A stretch of DNA of 41,018 nucleotides, taken from contig JABJGX010000023.1 of the NCBI GenBank assembly GCA_018662075.1, positions 1-41,018 of the forward strand, read 5' to 3'. The position numbers were made by a program, and so were the translations under genes. Each line of letters begins with the position of its first letter. Positions within the stretch are counted from its first letter, which is position 1. Positions 24,683 to 32,000 of this stretch are shown here, piece after piece. This DNA is from Candidatus Peregrinibacteria bacterium (GTDB lineage Bacteria > Patescibacteriota > Gracilibacteria > Peribacterales > Peribacteraceae). A model generated the notes under the pieces. The model had not been told where the DNA came from. It did not search any database and saw only the letters and a program-made list of their open reading frames with translations.

Positions 24683-25564
24683 TTAAACCAGTGTCTGTTT
24701 TTTAAGGCGTAGATTGTGCTGATAAGCGCAGTTTTTGCTACATGTGGTGTGATCCATGGACCCTTGGCATCGTATGCACATCACACCGTCTTTTGAACAG
24801 TGCTCACAGCTAATATTCTGGTCTCCTGGGTCTCCGCAGTGTGGACAGAGTCCGTAGCGATCTGAGGGCATCATATCCTTATTTACGGCTACTCTGTGGT
24901 CGAATACGAAGCATTCCCCCTGCCATTTGTGATCTGGACGCTCTTTCATGTATCTGAGTATCCCTCCATCTAGCTGATAGACGTTGGTATAGCCCTGTCT
25001 TTCCATCTCTAGGCTTGCTTTTTCACAGCGAATACCGCCTGTGCAGTACATAAGAACTTTTTGATCCTTTGAAATACCGGAGTTCTTTACGTATTCAGGG
25101 AATTCTTGGAAAGTTTTCAGATTCGGATCAATGGCACCCTCAAAGATACCAATCTCTGTTTCGTAGTCATTTCGTGTGTCGAGGACAATAACATCTTCTT
25201 CGTTGATCATCCTATCCCATTCCTCTGGTGAAATGTGGTTGTGATGCCCATTTGGAACAATGTCTGTATTACCGAGTGAGACGATTTCCTTACGAATCTT
25301 TACAAACCATCGCTTGAATGGCTCCTCATCTGCGTAAGAATCCTTAAAGGACATTTTTCCAAATATGCTCTCTAGCTTATTTTTCCACTGCTGAAGATAC
25401 TCTTCAGATTCTGCAGAAACTGTACCATTAAGCCCCTCAGCTCCTATTAGTACCAATCCGCTTATACCGATACTTTCACCAAATGACTTCAGATCTTCCT
25501 GCAGAGTAGTAAGATTTTCTTCATCCTGTGGCACGAACTTGTAATGGGCTGATATGTAGAACAT
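24683..25564 (-). CDS. trhO: tRNA uridine(34) hydroxylase TrhO (rhodanese family)
   Basis: 293 residues of the YceA/UPF0176 family, which makes 5-hydroxyuridine at the wobble base of tRNAs with prephenate-independent, oxygen-dependent chemistry. An N-terminal ferredoxin-like domain (FYISAHYKFVPQDEENL, then GLVLIGAEGLNGTVSA) is followed by a rhodanese domain whose active-site loop is CTGGIRCEKAS (Cys174). The C-terminal tail has paired cysteines (CPHCGDPG, CEHCSKDGVMCIRC, CSKNC), probably zinc-binding. The start at 25564 matches the family N terminus; the longer frame adds 20 unconserved residues. A strong terminator of the upstream gene separates it from its neighbour. Confidence 0.92.
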   Translation of the reverse strand: MFYISAHYKFVPQDEENLTTLQEDLKSFGESIGISGLVLIGAEGLNGTVSAESEEYLQQWKNKLESIFGKMSFKDSYADEEPFKRWFVKIRKEIVSLGNTDIVPNGHHNHISPEEWDRMINEEDVIVLDTRNDYETEIGIFEGAIDPNLKTFQEFPEYVKNSGISKDQKVLMYCTGGIRCEKASLEMERQGYTNVYQLDGGILRYMKERPDHKWQGECFVFDHRVAVNKDMMPSDRYGLCPHCGDPGDQNISCEHCSKDGVMCIRCQGSMDHTTCSKNCAYQHNLRLKKQTLV

Positions 25565-25606
25565 GGCCCTACTATACATAAAGACCCTATGTGCTTGGCA
25601 ATAAAA

Positions 25607-25633
25607 AAAGACCGGAACCTTCAACCGGTCTTT
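25607..25633 (-). terminator. Intrinsic terminator of the secreted protein gene
   Basis: A perfect 9-bp stem, AAAGACCGG (25607-25615) with CCGGTCTTT (25625-25633), with a 9-nt loop. Read on the minus strand, the stem is followed by seven T. It ends the transcript of the gene at 25658-26104. Confidence 0.85.
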
Positions 25634-25657
25634 CTATAACCTTCTTCAGCCTAATCT

Positions 25658-26104
25658 TTATCGATTGTAGGATCTGCAATCTCTTCCTGTGCAGTAGGTA
25701 CGAGTAGATTCGTATTCGTAGTATGTGTCCCCTTCGTCGTAGTAGTTGCGCCATTCTCCATTTCCTTCGTAGCGGAAGTTTCGATATTGAGAGTTAGAGT
25801 ATCTGTTGTTCCATGTACTTGGCTGCACTGCACTTGCATTGAACATGCTGTTGAATGGATACGTTAACCTGAGATGATAAGGATTACTTGTTTGATAACT
25901 TAAACAACTTCCTGAAATGTCACGGTAGTAACAAGAATAGGTTGGGTAGTAACTTACAGCCTCTGCTTTTTGGATCCCAAGTGGGAGTAGGGCAGTTGCA
26001 GTAATGATTATTGTCGCCAGTAATGGTAGGAACTTTTTCTTCACCCCACTACGTCTTATGGACTTCGAGGGGCAAGTATCTATTATTGTGCGTGATGTAA
26101 TCAT
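25658..26104 (-). CDS. Small secreted Tyr-rich protein of unknown function
   Basis: Up to 148 residues. A hydrophobic export segment lies at about residues 25-47 (FLPLLATIIITATALLPLGI), ending QKAEA, a good cleavage site. The mature part is unusually rich in Tyr, Asn and Arg with few hydrophobics (NNRYSNSQYRNFRYEGNG) and has four cysteines, including CYYRDISGSC and CTGRDC. Such composition fits a structural or adhesive surface protein, but no family is recognised. The start is uncertain: the ATG at 26104 gives a long basic n-region, while a GTG at 26044 (VKKKFLPLL) gives a standard signal peptide. A strong terminator follows the gene. Confidence 0.7.
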   Translation of the reverse strand: MITSRTIIDTCPSKSIRRSGVKKKFLPLLATIIITATALLPLGIQKAEAVSYYPTYSCYYRDISGSCLSYQTSNPYHLRLTYPFNSMFNASAVQPSTWNNRYSNSQYRNFRYEGNGEWRNYYDEGDTYYEYESTRTYCTGRDCRSYNR

Positions 26105-26162
26105 AATTATATGGGGGACAGAAGGAGAGTAGCGTACGTCTAGTTCTTTATTTTTGCAATAT

Positions 26163-26211
26163 AAAAAAACTGACTATCAGCACCTAGATAAAGGTCGGTA
26201 CGAAGTCAGTT
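26163..26211 (-). terminator. Hairpin with U-run on the minus strand
   Basis: AACTGACT (26168-26175) pairs with AGTCAGTT (26204-26211), with a 28-nt loop. On the minus strand the stem runs into seven T (26163-26169). It could end a transcript coming from the SLH gene or an RNA encoded in the gap; the large loop makes it weaker than the other terminators here. Confidence 0.4.
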
Positions 26212-26344
26212 TGTATTTGTGTTATCTTTCTGCCGCATTAGGGTACCTTATTTATACTCGTGACCTGGCGAGTCCCTCGGAACTGATTTCAGCAAAGCGT
26301 GAGCCAAGGAAACCAAGAGGAATTAGGGGGGCATTCTGTAGCAG

Positions 26345-26382
26345 AGAGAATGGTAACCATAATTATATGATTACTATTCTCT
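26345..26382. repeat. Near-perfect long hairpin
   Basis: AGAGAAT (26345-26351) pairs with ATTCTCT (26376-26382), then a G-T wobble, then GTAA (26353-26356) with TTAC (26371-26374), one mismatch, and CATA (26358-26361) with TATG (26366-26369) around an ATTA loop. No U-run follows on either strand, so it is not a typical terminator. Confidence 0.7.
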
Positions 26383-26745
26383 TTACTCATCTGTGGTGTG
26401 AAGGATCTTATTTAGAAGTTGTCGGAACTCCGGTGTCTGTTTGTATTTATTTTTTGTATTTGCTCCTTTTGTATTTGTTTTTGGTCGGAGCTCCGACTGT
26501 GAGTGCACAGTTCACCGAGGTGAACTAGGGCTGATGGACTTATAGCCTCTCTCGAGGTGGCGATCTGTACTGGACAAATCATGTTATCTTATCAACTAAA
26601 AAATATTCTGCAACTTTTCCAAGTTCCCTTAGTATCAAATATATTTTATGAATACAAAATTTATACAATACTTAACATTACCTTTTATGCTTTAGGTAAA
26701 AGGAAAAACTACAATTTGTGTATCAAATATGTATTCTCAGGTTTT

Positions 26746-27741
26746 TTACATTCCTGTCATGACTCTATAGATTATTTCTGCCATTTCACCACGAGTGAGG
26801 AGCTGGTTTGGATCTGTAAAGCTTGGGGGAAGGCCACCAATACGGGACATTGCAAAGACGTATGGCTTCCACCACACACTAAGTTGTTGGTCTTCTGGAT
26901 TGGTCTTAATGGCGAATGCATTGATAACAATCTTGGCTGCTTCTGCAAAGTTAACGGGATTACTTGGTCTAAATGTTCCATCATCGTATCCATCTATAAC
27001 GTTATCATTCTTTCCGATACAGACATAGTCTGCGTACCAGTCACTTTGATGAACGTCGGAGAAGAGGTCTTGTGACTCACAGTTATCTGTCGCTTCTTGC
27101 GTGAAGTTTGCGGTAATGATGATCTTTGTAAATTCTGCACGGTTTATAGTCTGGTTTGGTCGGAATGTTCCATCCTTGTATCCACTAACAATTCCTTCGT
27201 TGCGGACAAATGTAATGGCTTTGACGTTTGGGTGATTAGGTGGAACGTCGTCGAATACACGATTTTCTTCTTCAACTGGATCTTCTTCATGTTCTGGTCC
27301 AGCAATGACTTCTGGCTCGGCCTCTGGTTCGGTACCGTCGTGGTTATCGAGCCATATGGCAAGATCTGCTATGTCTACTGCTGTTGTTCCGCTGCAGAGC
27401 CCTGTGTGATACGTGCCATCATTTGTATTGATAAAGATGATAGTACTTTCATTTGGTGGAAGCTGTATTCCGCATGCGGCACTGTTATTTGCTGTTTCGA
27501 TTTCGATGTATGCATCTGCTTGTCCTTTCCATACCTTCTCGACACTAACGTTGTAGACAAGGGACATACTTTTCTCTGTCACAGAGATTGCAGATCCTTG
27601 GATGATGAGATCTGCGTTGCTGTATGATGCAGTATGCTGTTCTTCTGTATCAGTGAAACCGATACAAGAACATGCAAAAACTTCTTGCGGTGTGGCAAGA
27701 GCGCTTAGAAGCAAGATGAAGATGAGAGGGAATTTGCGCAT
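26746..27741 (-). CDS. S-layer homology protein with NTR/TIMP-like N-terminal domain
   Basis: 331 residues. A signal peptide ends in VFA, and the mature protein starts CSCIGF (Cys24, Cys26). The following ~115 residues (DLIIQGSAISV, VEKVWKGQADAYIEIET, AACGIQL, TGLCSGTTAVDI) resemble bacterial NTR/TIMP-like domains, in which the N-terminal Cys pair is disulfide-bonded. After an acidic Pro/Glu linker come two clear SLH motifs (VFDDVPPNHPNVKAI, then SGYKDGTFRPNQTINRAEF; LFSDVHQSDWYADYV, then DGYDDGTFRPSNPVNFAEA) and a weaker third, ending TRGEMAEIIYRV. SLH triads bind pyruvylated cell-wall polysaccharide, so this protein is likely anchored in the outer surface layer. An inverted repeat surrounds its -10 region. 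Confidence 0.88.
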   Translation of the reverse strand: MRKFPLIFILLLSALATPQEVFACSCIGFTDTEEQHTASYSNADLIIQGSAISVTEKSMSLVYNVSVEKVWKGQADAYIEIETANNSAACGIQLPPNESTIIFINTNDGTYHTGLCSGTTAVDIADLAIWLDNHDGTEPEAEPEVIAGPEHEEDPVEEENRVFDDVPPNHPNVKAITFVRNEGIVSGYKDGTFRPNQTINRAEFTKIIITANFTQEATDNCESQDLFSDVHQSDWYADYVCIGKNDNVIDGYDDGTFRPSNPVNFAEAAKIVINAFAIKTNPEDQQLSVWWKPYVFAMSRIGGLPPSFTDPNQLLTRGEMAEIIYRVMTGM

Positions 27742-27770
27742 AAATACGTCCGAGACAGTATACCGTATTT
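27742..27770. promoter_or_regulatory. Inverted repeat around the SLH gene -10 region
   Basis: AAATACG (27742-27748) and CGTATTT (27764-27770) are perfect complements flanking 15 bp that contain the minus-strand hexamer TATACT (27757-27762). The predicted transcript would start about 9 nt before the ATG. The arrangement resembles the repeat at the small membrane protein gene (13344-13378), although the sequences differ; it may be an operator. Confidence 0.35.
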
Positions 27771-27822
27771 CCCTATTGGCAACAGGGGTTTTAGGGTTTT
27801 TGCTCCTACTGTATTTTTATCC

Positions 27823-29091
27823 CTATGCCCAGTTTGAAGGCGTTATTCCTGGACAATCGAAGCTTTCGCACAATTCTTCTACTTCTTGCGCGATAGATGC
27901 AAGTTTAGCGTTGTCGTCTGCATTATCGATAGCGGCTGACATCCAGTCTCCAAGTTTCTTCATTTCAGCTTCCTTCATTCCACGAGACGTCACTGCAGGT
28001 GTTCCAATACGGACTCCAGATGGATTGAAAGGAGATCCTGTATCAAATGGAACGGTATTACAGTTGGTTACAATTCCTGCTTTATCGAGGGCTCTGGCTG
28101 CATCTCTTCCAGAGATCCCCTTACACTTCAGTGTCTCGAACAAGATGAGGTGGTTATCTGTACCGCCAGTAACAAGCCTAAAACCATGACTGTTGAGTTG
28201 TTCTGCAAGAGTCTTTGCGTTTGCTACAATCTGCGCTGCATAGTCTTTGAACTCTTGAGTATCTGCTTCTTTAAGGGCAACTGCGATTGCTGCTGTTGTA
28301 TTGTTGTGTGGCCCACCTTGTAGTCCTGGAATGATGGCTTTATCGATCTTTACTGCATGCTCTTCCTGACAGAGGATCATTGCGCCTCGTGGTCCACGGA
28401 GTGTTTTGTGTGAGGTTGTGATTCCAGTATCTGCCATTGGGTATGGACTTGGGTGAACGCCACCAACAATGAGCCCTGTAATGTGAGATGTATCTGCATG
28501 GAAGAGTGCACCTACTTCGTCACAGATCTCACGGAATTTAACGAAGTCGATAATACGAGGGTACGCAGTGTATCCAGCAATGATCATTTTTGGTCGTACT
28601 TCTTTTGCTTGTTCGAGGATCTTGTCGTAGTTAAGAAGTTCTGTCTCAGGGTCGAGTTCATAAGGAGAGCTGTTGTAGGTTTTTCCAGAGAAGTTTACCT
28701 TCCAACCATGTGTAAGGTGACCTCCGTGTGGAAGAGCAAGCCCCATAATAGTATCGCCATGTTCAAGGACTGCGTGGTACACCGCCATGTTTGCAGGACT
28801 TCCTGAGTATGGCTGTACGTTTGCATGTGGCATATTAAACATTTTCTTTGCTCGCTCTATTGCGAGAATCTCCACCTGGTCTACCATCTGTTGACCTTCG
28901 TAATACCTCTTCTTTGCGTATCCTTCTGAGTACTTGTTTGTAAGGACAGATCCTGTTGCTTCCATTACTGCATGTGATGCGTAGTTTTCGGATGGAATGA
29001 GTCGCATCTTATTCCATTCACGTGTTTCCTCTTCCATAATAAGATCGCGGATCTCTGGATCAGTTTCCTTGAGTGATGGTAGGTAGGTCAT
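27823..29091 (-). CDS. glyA: Serine hydroxymethyltransferase
   Basis: 422 residues, full length. It is a PLP enzyme converting serine and tetrahydrofolate to glycine and 5,10-methylene-THF. Motifs: LIPSENYASHAVMEATGSVL (31-50), NVQPYSGSPANMAVY (91-105), the HADTSHITGLI stretch (198-208) and the PLP lysine in TTSHKTLRGPRG (Lys229). It lies 21 nt after the 5-formyl-THF cyclo-ligase gene, in the same reading frame, with only two TGA codons between. TACTAT 6 nt before the ATG may also give it its own leaderless transcript. Stop TAG. Confidence 0.97.
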   Translation of the reverse strand: MTYLPSLKETDPEIRDLIMEEETREWNKMRLIPSENYASHAVMEATGSVLTNKYSEGYAKKRYYEGQQMVDQVEILAIERAKKMFNMPHANVQPYSGSPANMAVYHAVLEHGDTIMGLALPHGGHLTHGWKVNFSGKTYNSSPYELDPETELLNYDKILEQAKEVRPKMIIAGYTAYPRIIDFVKFREICDEVGALFHADTSHITGLIVGGVHPSPYPMADTGITTSHKTLRGPRGAMILCQEEHAVKIDKAIIPGLQGGPHNNTTAAIAVALKEADTQEFKDYAAQIVANAKTLAEQLNSHGFRLVTGGTDNHLILFETLKCKGISGRDAARALDKAGIVTNCNTVPFDTGSPFNPSGVRIGTPAVTSRGMKEAEMKKLGDWMSAAIDNADDNAKLASIAQEVEELCESFDCPGITPSNWA

Positions 29092-29112
29092 GCTTTGATA
29101 GTATCATAATGA

Positions 29113-29703
29113 TCAATCTTTTAAAGATATTTCTATGTAATCATTCGCAGTAATTACGGCGTTCATAAGGACATCATGCGGCTCTGTTGGTACTTCGATC
29201 ATAAGCTGACATTGAAGACAGGTTCCCCATAGAGGAGTGCGCGGATGATGCTTTTTGTACCACTCAAGCCAGGTGTCGTATCCACCAGAACCTCTGCCGA
29301 GACGGTTGCCCTGTCTATCAAAAGCTCTACCAGGAACAAGAATTATATCCACTTCTTTGTCTCCTAGCTCTTCTGCAGACTTTGGTGGTTCTGGAATAGT
29401 GAACTCTCCAGGTGGCAAGTTGTGTAGGTTCTCTGCTTTTCGGTAGATCATTTTTGTATCTGCACCAGCAAAGACTGGAAGGTAGACTGTATCCCCTCTG
29501 TCGAGCAGTTCTTTTAATAGAAGCCGAATATCAACTTCAGACTTCAGAGGGAAGTATGCACACACAGTCGATCCTTCGGGGATACTTTTCAAAAGAATAC
29601 GACTAAGAGTTCTTCCTTCTCCATGGCGCTTTTCTGTATCCATGTCATCAATACGCTTTTTTATCTCTTGCCGAAGAATCTTTTTCTCTTCTGATTTGTG
29701 CAT
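29113..29703 (-). CDS. 5-formyltetrahydrofolate cyclo-ligase
   Basis: 196 residues. It uses ATP to convert 5-formyl-THF to 5,10-methenyl-THF, clearing an inhibitor of SHMT and returning folate to use. Family features: N-terminal KKILRQEIKKRIDDM, YFPLKSEVDIRLLLKEL (about 52-68), ILVPGRAFDRQGNRLGRGSGGYDTWL (about 120-145, with the GxGxGYYD-type motif as GRGSGGYD) and PLWGTCLQCQL. Placement directly upstream of glyA fits the known functional link. It starts 12 nt after the dnaX stop, and TACAAT 6 nt before the ATG suggests an additional internal promoter. It is the only native gene here ending in TGA. Confidence 0.93.
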   Translation of the reverse strand: MHKSEEKKILRQEIKKRIDDMDTEKRHGEGRTLSRILLKSIPEGSTVCAYFPLKSEVDIRLLLKELLDRGDTVYLPVFAGADTKMIYRKAENLHNLPPGEFTIPEPPKSAEELGDKEVDIILVPGRAFDRQGNRLGRGSGGYDTWLEWYKKHHPRTPLWGTCLQCQLMIEVPTEPHDVLMNAVITANDYIEISLKD

Positions 29704-29715
29704 GACATCATTGTA

Positions 29716-31203
29716 TTAGAAAATCTCGGCTGCTGCATCTGCAAGGTTCACAATGTCTTCTTGTGGTTTGGCTGCTTCTACCGGTGCCTTATTATCATCA
29801 TCGAGTTTGCAGTGAATACCTAGCTTCTGCTTGAAGATCTTTTCGAAGATTGCTTCTACTGATCTACTTGCATCGACACCTCGTACTTTGTCTCTGTGAA
29901 ATGAGGATGAAAAGCAGATAGTAATCGTATTGTTTTCATAGTTTGTCACGCGACCATTCTTGAGAGACATCTTTACTGATGATGGAGTCGCTTCATTTAC
30001 AACGGATGTCCATGATTCTCTAATAGTCTCAATAGAGACTTCTGGTGCATTGATTATCGAAGGGGATGATACGGGCTCTGGTGTCTCTACTTCTTCAGCA
30101 ACTGGTTTTTCTTTTACTGGCTCTGGTTTCTTTAAAACAGGTTCTGGCTTCGGCTCCTCTTTTGGAGCTGCTTTTTTTATGGCAGGAGCTGCAACAGTGC
30201 CATCATTTGTGCAGAGCGACAGTAGAGCCGCTTCTACCACCAGGCCTGGTACAGGGCTTGTTCGCATGTCACGGATAGCCTTAAGGAATACATCGAGCAT
30301 TTTTAGGCTGTGTTCTGTACTATGGTTCGCTGCAATGGAATCGTGCAGGTTTGTTCGTGTGCTTTTTAAAAGGTGACGCAAAAATACATCGAGGGGGATG
30401 CCTGCATCTTCTACCTTTGCGATACTTTTGAGTACAGCATCTTTATCATTTGCCGTAATTGCCTCTAGTGCATTCACGCTATATTCCATACCGGTTCCTC
30501 CGGTGCGCTTTTTTACATCTTCGATCCCTACACTCTCAAGTGACTGTAGCTGGTCGAGTAGTGAAATAGCATCTCGCATTCCTCCTTCGCTGGCTGTAGC
30601 AATTGCCCGCAGAGCTTCACGGTCTATTGTTATATGTTCCTGGTCTGCAATGTATTGGAGACGTCTGATAATGTCCTCTTCTCTAATGTGTCTAAATGGG
30701 AAGCACTGACAACGGGACTGAATAGTTGTTGGGATTTTATTGAGCTCTGTTGTTGCGAGAATGAAGAAGACAAACTCTGGTGGTTCTTCGAGGGTTTTTA
30801 GGAGTGCGTTAAATGCTTCTTTCGTAAGCATATGTACCTCATCGACGATGTACACTTTTGCACTTGCGACGATAGGGGAGTACTGCACTTTTTCGATGAG
30901 CTCTCGTACATCATCAATTCCTCTATTACTTGCAGCATCGATTTCGAGAAGATCAACAATATTTCCCTCATCGACTCCTTTCTGAATTGTTTTTTTTAGT
31001 TCTTCATCTTCTATTCCCCGAGTCATAAGCTCTTTTGCAAGGAGGCGTGCAATGGTTGTCTTGCCGATTCCTCTACTGCCTGCAAACAAATATGCATGTG
31101 CCAATTTTCCTGAAACTGCTGCTTTTTCAAGGGTTGCAACTACGTGCTCTTGTCCTTGAACATCAGTAAATACTTTTGGCCGATATTTATTATAGAGTGA
31201 CAT
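29716..31203 (-). CDS. dnaX: DNA polymerase III subunit gamma/tau, zinc module missing
   Basis: 495 residues. DnaX is the AAA+ motor of the clamp loader. Walker A is GSRGIGKTT (42-50), Walker B DEVHML (121-126), and the sensor/arginine-finger motif is SRCQCF (163-168). In most DnaX a four-Cys zinc module lies between the P-loop helix and VDLIEIDAAS; here residues 58-80 read as a charged helix with no cysteine, so the module is lost. A Pro/Lys/Glu-rich linker (about 345-390) precedes a C-terminal domain (about 395-480) like the tau/NAD-type DNA polymerase-binding region (VSIETIRESWTSVVNE, VTNYENNTITICFSSSFHRD). It heads the dnaX, cyclo-ligase, glyA run. Confidence 0.95.
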   Translation of the reverse strand: MSLYNKYRPKVFTDVQGQEHVVATLEKAAVSGKLAHAYLFAGSRGIGKTTIARLLAKELMTRGIEDEELKKTIQKGVDEGNIVDLLEIDAASNRGIDDVRELIEKVQYSPIVASAKVYIVDEVHMLTKEAFNALLKTLEEPPEFVFFILATTELNKIPTTIQSRCQCFPFRHIREEDIIRRLQYIADQEHITIDREALRAIATASEGGMRDAISLLDQLQSLESVGIEDVKKRTGGTGMEYSVNALEAITANDKDAVLKSIAKVEDAGIPLDVFLRHLLKSTRTNLHDSIAANHSTEHSLKMLDVFLKAIRDMRTSPVPGLVVEAALLSLCTNDGTVAAPAIKKAAPKEEPKPEPVLKKPEPVKEKPVAEEVETPEPVSSPSIINAPEVSIETIRESWTSVVNEATPSSVKMSLKNGRVTNYENNTITICFSSSFHRDKVRGVDASRSVEAIFEKIFKQKLGIHCKLDDDNKAPVEAAKPQEDIVNLADAAAEIF

Positions 31204-31364
31204 GGGAGAGGGAGTATAGAGAAAAAGGATTACGAAGACTACAAGGACTACAAGGATTCGTTGTTATCTTTGTTCTCATTGTACTCGTTGTAATCCTTGT
31301 AATCCTTGTCATCCTTAATCCTATGTTCTAGTCTACTCATCGATTATTCTTCATCTTCTATCTC
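31204..31364. repeat. Foldback minisatellite between dnaX and the dsbA-like gene
   Basis: A divergent spacer of 161 nt. The left part holds imperfect 9-nt units of the type GACTACAAG (about 31227-31258); the right part holds units of the type TTGTAATCC (about 31288-31320), which are the reverse complement. The arms ACAAGGACTACAAGGATT (31241-31258) and AATCCTTGTAATCCTTGT (31292-31309) differ at one base, and AGGATTA (31226-31232) pairs with TAATCCT (31316-31322). The whole 97-bp segment can fold back on itself. It would lie in the 5' regions of both divergent genes. Confidence 0.8.
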
Positions 31365-31949
31365 ATGAAAAAACTACTCTCACTTTCCATTCTATCTACC
31401 AGCCTTCTCGTTGCATGCGGCGGCGATAGCGATGTTTCTGTTCGTCCTCCAAAAGGGAACGCCAATGCAGTTGTTATTGTTGAAGAGTTTGCAGACTTGC
31501 AGTGTCCTGCATGCTCGGCGGCTCATTCCCAAGTTACTGCTCCACTACTTGCAAAATACAGCAATGATATCCGATTTGAATTTAACCATTTCCCACTTCG
31601 GTCTATCCACCGATTTGCTTTAGATGCTGCTGAAATGTCTGAATGTGCAGCGGACCAAGGAAAGTTCTGGGAGTTTGTTGATATTGCTTATGAAAAGCAG
31701 AAAGATCTTGGCCTCGAGACTCTTATGGATTGGGCAGAAGTTATCGGTCTTGATACAGACATTGCAGAACGTTGTTGGAAGTCACATAGCAAGAGAGACA
31801 TTGTACTCAATGATTATAAAGAAGGGCGTGACCGTGATGTCGCGGGAACTCCTACATTCTTTGTAAACGGAAAACGTGTAAAGACTGGTGTTGATACTCT
31901 AGGTGCAGCTATCGAAGCTGCCCTTAAGGGGAACCAGATGCCTCTATAA
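31365..31949 (+). CDS. DsbA-family thiol-disulfide oxidoreductase lipoprotein
   Basis: 194 residues. A lipoprotein signal ends with the lipobox LVAC (Cys18). The mature protein is a DsbA/DSBA-like thioredoxin fold with active site CPAC (Cys47, Cys50) in EFADLQCPACSAAH, an inserted helical domain, and the cis-Pro loop VAGTPTFFVNGKRV (about 166-179). It would oxidise or shuffle disulfides in exported proteins, of which the window has several Cys-rich examples (38506-39672, 24276-24644). The DsbD-like protein at 8627-9868 is a candidate electron partner. Single gene, followed by a strong bidirectional terminator. Confidence 0.92.
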   Translation: MKKLLSLSILSTSLLVACGGDSDVSVRPPKGNANAVVIVEEFADLQCPACSAAHSQVTAPLLAKYSNDIRFEFNHFPLRSIHRFALDAAEMSECAADQGKFWEFVDIAYEKQKDLGLETLMDWAEVIGLDTDIAERCWKSHSKRDIVLNDYKEGRDRDVAGTPTFFVNGKRVKTGVDTLGAAIEAALKGNQMPL

Positions 31950-31968
31950 AGAATCGCATATTAAAAAA

Positions 31969-31995
31969 GCAGGTTGTGAATAACCTGCTTTTTTT
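31969..31995. terminator. Bidirectional intrinsic terminator
   Basis: GCAGGTT (31969-31975) pairs with AACCTGC (31982-31988), with a 6-nt loop. Seven T follow (31989-31995), and six A precede (31963-31968), which extends the stem and gives a U-run on the other strand. It serves the convergent dsbA-like and DM13 lipoprotein genes. Confidence 0.9.
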
Positions 31996-32000
31996 AAATA

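Larger units (their letters stand above)
26105..26745. other. Gene-free, AT-rich stretch with several strong hairpins
   Basis: 641 nt with no gene I can support. Two plus-strand frames (26154-26528 and one running antisense into the SLH gene) have no protein-like features. It holds a minus-strand terminator (26163-26211), a near-perfect 17-bp hairpin (26345-26382), the 14-bp palindrome GTCGGAG/CTCCGAC (26484-26497), an 8-bp palindrome AGTTCACC/GGTGAACT (26509-26526) and CCTC/GAGG (26546-26557). GTCGGAACTCCG (26421-26432) is a near-copy of the 26484 palindrome. The part next to the SLH gene (26580-26740) is plain AT-rich sequence. Confidence 0.5.

Noticed and set aside
26154..26528. 124-codon plus-strand reading frame
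   Set aside because: It starts in a terminator stem, includes a T-rich hydrophobic run by composition, and shows no family features.
31227..31258. FLAG-tag-like coding pattern (DYKD repeats), suggesting vector contamination
   Set aside because: The stretch is a 9-nt tandem repeat mirrored in inverted orientation 30 nt away and is not in a gene; no vector-like sequence surrounds it.
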